From positions 62,001 through 126,000 of the forward strand of contig CAWFGJ010000004.1 in assembly GCA_963815355.1 (NCBI GenBank): a DNA stretch of 64,000 nucleotides, read 5' to 3'. Shown piece by piece: positions 60,146 through 64,000 of this stretch (the stretch's first letter is position 1; each line of letters begins with the position of its first letter). The stretch comes from JAPUEK01 sp963815355. GTDB taxonomy: Bacteria; Pseudomonadota; Alphaproteobacteria; Rhodobacterales; Rhodobacteraceae. Made by a program: the position numbers and the translations under genes. The notes under the pieces were generated by a model. It was not told where the DNA came from, did no database searches, and saw nothing but the letters and a program-made list of their open reading frames with translations.

Positions 60146-60902
60146 CTGCAATGGACCCGTTTGCGATTTTGAACAGTCGTCCAGGTGCATCCTCGGCCAG
60201 CGGCGCTCCGGTGGCCCATGCCATGTGCCATGCCAACACTTGATTGCTGCTGAGAACGGGAACGCCCAACTCGGCCTCCAAAGCCTCAATGATATCAAGG
60301 GTGCGAAGGTTGGTGCAGGATAAGAACACCGCCTCTGTACCTTTGGCCGCTTGCCGCGCGGCGGCCTTGATCGACGTTGGCGCGATGCGGGCCACGCGCG
60401 CCTCAACCTCCTCCCCGAAGGTCAGTGTTTCGCCAACAGCAAAGCCCGCCGCCACAAATGCGTCGCGCACAGGGGTGGCGATGCTTTCGACATAAGGCGT
60501 CACCAAGCCAAGGCGCTGCACCCCAAGTGCCCGCAACGCAGCCAGCGCCGCGGTCAGCGGATCAGTCACCATCGGCGTTTCAACCCCCCGCCGGACCATC
60601 CGCGCCACCGCTTCGGCCCCGATCAACGTGGTGCCCGATGTGCAGCCATAACCCACAGCGTCAAAATGCGCCGCGCGCGGCAGCAATCCCGCGCTGCGCG
60701 GCAGTTCCGCCTCCATCGCCGCAATCGAGTCGGCTGTCAGTTCATCCCCGGACGGAATACGACTGGCATAGATTGCGATTTCCCGGTCCGGAAACAGCCG
60801 CCGAAAGTCTTGCTCCAACGTCTCATCCGCCTGCAAAACGACAAGGCCCAGCGTCGCCTTCGCCCCGATCGGGCCGACAAGATCAAATCCGATCTGCTTC
60901 AT
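60138..60902 (-). CDS. Asp/Glu racemase-superfamily protein (maleate isomerase/EutA-like)
   Basis: 254 residues with the two cysteines of the superfamily, in YGCTSGTT and LSCTNLRTLD. The family contains maleate isomerases, arylmalonate decarboxylases and the EutA protein of ectoine-utilisation operons; the sequence fits that branch. It overlaps the M24 gene by ATGA and the M20 gene by 8 bases. Confidence 0.86.
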   Translation of the reverse strand: MKQIGFDLVGPIGAKATLGLVVLQADETLEQDFRRLFPDREIAIYASRIPSGDELTADSIAAMEAELPRSAGLLPRAAHFDAVGYGCTSGTTLIGAEAVARMVRRGVETPMVTDPLTAALAALRALGVQRLGLVTPYVESIATPVRDAFVAAGFAVGETLTFGEEVEARVARIAPTSIKAAARQAAKGTEAVFLSCTNLRTLDIIEALEAELGVPVLSSNQVLAWHMAWATGAPLAEDAPGRLFKIANGSIADG

Positions 60903-62050
60903 TCCATGATCTCCGGCAATTCTGAGGGCGCACGGCGGGACAGTAACTCAGGCCCATGCGCGCGCAGCACGATGTTTTCCTCATGCACCAGAATGCGGCC
61001 GGGCGCGATATCCACGCCGGGTTCCAAGGTCAGCACCATCCCCTCGCGTAGCACGGTCGTATCCAGCGGTGTCAGCGAAGGCCATTCCGTCAGGGTCAGC
61101 CCCAATCCGTGGCCCAACCTGCCGCCGCCTGCGACAGCCCCTTCACGCGCCAGTGCCTCGGCCATGATGCGGTGCAGATCACAGGCCCGCATGCCGGGCC
61201 GCAGGGTCGCGAGTGCGGCTTCTGTCGCGGCATAAAGCGCAGCATGGGAACGACGGACATCATCCGCCGCCCGTCCGATCGCAAAGTTGCGGTCAAAATC
61301 GCAGAAATACCCGTCGCGCACAGCGCCGGTATCCAGCATCAGCACATCACCCCCCTGCAAAGGGCGGTCATCAGCGGGCGAGATGACATCCCCGTAGCCA
61401 CCCGGTCCCGCTCCGCCCGCAATATAGCTGACCCAATCCGCACCCTCTTGCAAAAGTGCGACCTGAAAATCGCGAAAGACCCGTGAGAGCGGCACACCCG
61501 CCCCAACAAACTCTGGCACGCGGTCAAAGGCGGCATCGGCCACCGCACAGGTGGCGCGGATTTTGGCGATCTCCACTTCGGATTTGATCTCGCGGACGCG
61601 GAAGACCGCGGCGGTGCCATCGGCAATGGTGCGCGGCGCGATCAGGTTTTGCAGGCGCAAAAAGTCGGCAATCGGCATGCGCAGATGCGTCTCCAACCCC
61701 ATCGGAATGCCGATCTTGCCGGCAGCGGGCACCAAGGTCGTCAGGGTGTCGGCCAAAAGGCTAACGCCATCATCCACCGGGTCAGGCGCACTCCATGTTC
61801 GGATATCCTTGATCCAGCAACGGCCCATCAAATCGGCCCCTATGGCCGGAATGACCGCCACCGGATCGCCTGCGCCCGGCACCACCACAAACCAAGGCCG
61901 CGCCGGGCTTTCCCAAAACCGGGTAAGAAAGCCGGTTGTGTAGAACACATCCGCAGGCGCGGTCAAAAGCAGCGCATCAAGCCCGTGACGTGCCATTTCT
62001 GCCTGAAGCGCATGGGTCCGACGGCGATACTCTTGCGCTGGAAAGATCAA
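60899..62050 (-). CDS. M24-family peptidase-like hydrolase (creatinase/aminopeptidase P fold)
   Basis: 383 residues from the TTG at 62050; no ATG is near and a start at the next ATG (61996) would lose the conserved EYRRRTHALQ. Creatinase N-terminal domain, then a pita-bread fold with all five metal ligands: MLDTGAVRDGYFCDFDR (two Asp), GRLGHGLGL (His), LTLEPGVDI (Glu) and HEENIVL (Glu). Ectoine hydrolase belongs to the same superfamily, but the sequence here is not a close match to it as I remember it. Confidence 0.88.
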   Translation of the reverse strand: MIFPAQEYRRRTHALQAEMARHGLDALLLTAPADVFYTTGFLTRFWESPARPWFVVVPGAGDPVAVIPAIGADLMGRCWIKDIRTWSAPDPVDDGVSLLADTLTTLVPAAGKIGIPMGLETHLRMPIADFLRLQNLIAPRTIADGTAAVFRVREIKSEVEIAKIRATCAVADAAFDRVPEFVGAGVPLSRVFRDFQVALLQEGADWVSYIAGGAGPGGYGDVISPADDRPLQGGDVLMLDTGAVRDGYFCDFDRNFAIGRAADDVRRSHAALYAATEAALATLRPGMRACDLHRIMAEALAREGAVAGGGRLGHGLGLTLTEWPSLTPLDTTVLREGMVLTLEPGVDIAPGRILVHEENIVLRAHGPELLSRRAPSELPEIME

Positions 62051-62058
62051 GGAGGACT

Positions 62059-63102
62059 TCAGACATCTTCCGGCCCTTCACTCAGGATGCACAGCACGTG
62101 CGACTGCGGGGTAATGCCATCAAGCCCCGCCAGAACTGCCGCAACCCCCGCCGCACCCGACGGGGTAGAGCCAAGCCCGGCCGCCGCGACGGTCCGTGCC
62201 CCCATCGCTGCGTCGGCTTCGGTCAGGGTGACAAAGCGGTCGGCGTCACGGGCAAGGTCCGCAAGCGCGAGCATGGACGGCGTCTTGCAATCCAGCCGCC
62301 CCATCGCGGAAACGGGCCCCTCGGTCACCACAACCCGCCCGGCGCGAATGCTTTCAATCAAGGCAGGCGCCGCTTCGGGCTCCACCACGATCATCTGCGG
62401 CGCATCCCCCCAGGCAAGCCGCAATTCCGCAGCAATCGCCGCCGCAAGCCCCCCCACACCCGCCTGCAAGATAACATGCGTCGGTATCTCCGGCGCCTGT
62501 TCGACAATCTCGGTGGCAATCTGCCGATACCCCTCCATCACCCGAAAGGGCAGGTCGACATATCCGGGCCAAGAGCCATCAGATAGCAGCGTCCAGCCTT
62601 TCGCCGTGGCGGCAGCGGCGGCGGCCTGCATGCTGGCTTCATAGTCGGCACCGGCCCGCACCACATGCGCGCCCATCGCTTGCAGCCTTTTTGCAAAGCC
62701 CTCGGGCACAGCCTCCGACAGATAGACAACCGCCACCGCGCCAAAAATCCGCGCTCCCGCCGCCACCGACATGCCGTGATTGCCCGCGCTTGCCGTCACA
62801 TAGGTGCGCCCATTCAGCGCGCGGGACAGGTCTCCGCCAATCGCCGAGGCTTCACGCGCAATCGCATAAGCCGCCCCTAACGCCTTGAAACTGCCAAGCC
62901 CCATCCGCCCGCGCTCATCCTTGATCGACAGCATTGCCACCCCCGCCTTCGCCGCAAGGCCGGGGCAATCCAGCAGCGGCGTGGGCAGATGCTTGGGGCA
63001 CTGCGCCAGCAGCATCGCCACCGCCCGCGCATCCGCGCCCGGCGTTGGTTGCAAGTCCGGCAGTCCCTTGCCGCGATACGGATTGTTCAAAGTCTTGGTC
63101 AC
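62059..63102 (-). CDS. PLP-dependent lyase, diaminopropionate ammonia-lyase/threonine dehydratase type
   Basis: 347 residues. The PLP lysine is Lys73 in MGLGSFKALGAAYAI, the segment typical of diaminopropionate ammonia-lyase; VTASAGNHGMSVAAGA holds the substrate loop and QAGVGGLAAAIAAEL the phosphate-binding Gly loop. It would deaminate a 2,3-diamino or beta-hydroxy amino acid. It is the first gene of its operon, divergent from an Lrp/AsnC regulator. Confidence 0.88.
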   Translation of the reverse strand: MTKTLNNPYRGKGLPDLQPTPGADARAVAMLLAQCPKHLPTPLLDCPGLAAKAGVAMLSIKDERGRMGLGSFKALGAAYAIAREASAIGGDLSRALNGRTYVTASAGNHGMSVAAGARIFGAVAVVYLSEAVPEGFAKRLQAMGAHVVRAGADYEASMQAAAAAATAKGWTLLSDGSWPGYVDLPFRVMEGYRQIATEIVEQAPEIPTHVILQAGVGGLAAAIAAELRLAWGDAPQMIVVEPEAAPALIESIRAGRVVVTEGPVSAMGRLDCKTPSMLALADLARDADRFVTLTEADAAMGARTVAAAGLGSTPSGAAGVAAVLAGLDGITPQSHVLCILSEGPEDV

Positions 63103-63274
63103 GCGCGCTCCCGTCCGTTGATGACGCCAAGATAGCGAAGCCAGCCGCAGTCTTCTCAGAATATTCGGCGCAGTTTGGTCCGGTTTTCAGACTAAACGAG
63201 CCGATACTGACGGAAGTCCGGATCATAAGCCGAAAAAATCTGGCCACTGATCAGATATTCGGCAAGTGTTGGGC
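63103..63274. promoter_or_regulatory. Divergent promoter region with Lrp-like half-sites
   Basis: A 172-base gap. CAGAATATT at 63157-63165 fits the first part of the Lrp consensus YAGHAWATT, and ATATTCGGC occurs at 63161-63169 and again at 63255-63263, the latter just upstream of the regulator start. This is compatible with autoregulation by the AsnC-type gene. Confidence 0.5.
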
Positions 63275-63736
63275 ATGGACAAATTCGATGCCGCTATCCT
63301 GTCTGCCATTCAGACCAACAATCGCCTTACCGCCGAGGCGCTGTCCAAACTGGTTTTTCTGTCGCCCGACAGTTGCCGTAAACGACTCGCCCGGTTGCGG
63401 GCCGACGGCTACGTCGATGCCGATATTGCGGTGCTGAACCCTGCAAAACTCGGGCGCGGGCTGCTTGTGATCGTTGAGGTCGCCTTGACCTCAGAACGCC
63501 CCGCCGATCTGGACCGCTTTCGCGAAAAGATGAAAGCCGCCCCCGAGGTGATGCAGTGCTATTACATCACCGGCAACAGCGATTTCCTGCTGATCCTGTC
63601 GGCAAGCGACATGGCCGACTACGAAGCATTCACCCGCCGCTACTTCTTTGCCGAAGAAAATATCATGAAATTTCGGACAAGTGTCGTGATGGACCGGGTG
63701 AAGACGGGCTTCACGATTCCGGTGCCGATCCTCTAG
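63275..63736 (+). CDS. Lrp/AsnC-family regulator
   Basis: 153 residues from the ATG at 63275 (a GTG nine bases earlier is also in frame). Helix-turn-helix FDAAILSAIQTNNRLTAEALSKLVFLSPDSCRKRLARL, then the RAM ligand-binding domain with APEVMQCYYITGNSDFLLIL. AsnC-type proteins often respond to the amino acid product of the operon they control. Ectoine-utilisation operons also carry an AsnC regulator, which fits the neighbouring genes. Confidence 0.93.
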   Translation: MDKFDAAILSAIQTNNRLTAEALSKLVFLSPDSCRKRLARLRADGYVDADIAVLNPAKLGRGLLVIVEVALTSERPADLDRFREKMKAAPEVMQCYYITGNSDFLLILSASDMADYEAFTRRYFFAEENIMKFRTSVVMDRVKTGFTIPVPIL

Positions 63737-63992
63737 GCGGGCTTGCTGAAATCGCGGCCCAAACCTGGTCGGGCCTTGAAAACACCAAGTGCCTTCATGG
63801 GCGGAATCTCGCCTCATCCACCCGAAAATCCTGCACAACTCACGCGCGTGCTGATCTGTGCTAGCAAGCCTTTGCCGCATCGCGACTAGAGTGCGTTGAC
63901 AGCTGCCGAATCTCCAAAATTTTTGCTCACCGTCTTAGCCCTTTTTCGTGGGCATTGGCGCGTGGCGCGTATTTAGCCTGAAAGGAACTGCC
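63737..63992. other. Region after the Lrp/AsnC gene
   Basis: About 255 bases with no supported gene. Ends in AAAGGA before an ATG, which reads as the ribosome-binding site of the next gene. Confidence 0.5.
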
Positions 63993-64000
63993 ATGAACTG
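63993..64000 (+). CDS. Start of a further gene (truncated by window end)
   Basis: ATG preceded by AAAGGA at about 6 bases. Only two codons are in the window, so the product is unknown and even the start is tentative. Confidence 0.4.

Noticed and set aside
58994..63102. Calling the operon the ectoine degradation pathway
   Set aside because: Key eut/doe genes (cyclodeaminase, AstE-type deacetylase, transporter) are missing and the M24 protein does not look like a true ectoine hydrolase.
1..64000. CRISPR arrays, complete insertion sequences or prophage
   Set aside because: No regularly spaced repeats of CRISPR type, no transposase motifs and no phage structural genes were seen; the only repeats are within RTX coding sequence.

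Overview
The window is a piece of an alphaproteobacterial chromosome, most likely from the Rhodobacterales (Roseobacter/Rhodobacter group). The best evidence is the block regB / senC - regA - hvrA followed by ahcY, an arrangement known from Rhodobacter. It is supported by the alphaproteobacterial AddAB recombinase, a Mic60/mitofilin-like gene between hemD and hemY, and the hslVU context. The base composition is GC-rich and genes are tightly packed, often with ATGA stop/start overlaps. All functions below come from reading motifs and context; no database search was run.

Positions 1-30,170 are mainly conserved housekeeping DNA. They hold the 3' end of modC, a lipoprotein hydrolase, hslVU, an unrecognised glycan-type gene, and a long leftward run (PAS protein, tsaE, amgK, murU, addB, addA, trxA) that combines MurNAc recycling, tRNA t6A modification and double-strand-break repair. 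Next come the RegB/RegA redox regulators with SenC and the H-NS-like HvrA, a GT8 glycosyltransferase, ahcY, small DUF genes, an FsR-type MFS exporter, gpsA-tsaD, and hemD - mic60-like - hemY. A tRNA-Thr(CGT) closes this part.

Positions 30,170-48,900 look accessory. After the tRNA there is gene-poor DNA and an orphan four- to five-helix membrane protein. Then comes a secretion locus: an approximately 2929-residue animal-type heme peroxidase with RTX repeats, a PrtD-type ABC exporter, a second RTX protein with an N-terminal membrane anchor, and a HlyD/PrtE adaptor. No TolC-like outer-membrane gene is present. The peroxidase keeps the distal His, the Arg/Glu heme-pocket pair and the proximal His. 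Relatives of this family oxidise Mn(II) outside the cell in marine roseobacters, so an extracellular oxidant-producing role is plausible. A NarL-type response regulator and a HisKA_3 kinase lie next to it, converging.

Positions 48,900-63,740 hold two small-molecule uptake or catabolism clusters. The first is a seven-gene leftward operon: a glycine-betaine-type ABC transporter (binding protein, permease, ATPase), an aldehyde dehydrogenase, an M19 dipeptidase-like protein that lacks the N-terminal metal motif, an uncharacterised 559-residue protein and a DUF3726 protein. It sits beside an Ldh2/MDG-family oxidoreductase and a divergent LysR regulator. Two near-identical LysR-type operators, one before the transporter operon and one in the LysR/oxidoreductase gap, tie these units into one regulon. 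The second cluster is a PLP lyase, M24 peptidase-like, Asp/Glu-racemase-like (EutA-like) and M20 amidohydrolase operon, divergent from an Lrp/AsnC regulator. It resembles ectoine-utilisation operons but lacks several defining genes, so its substrate is open.
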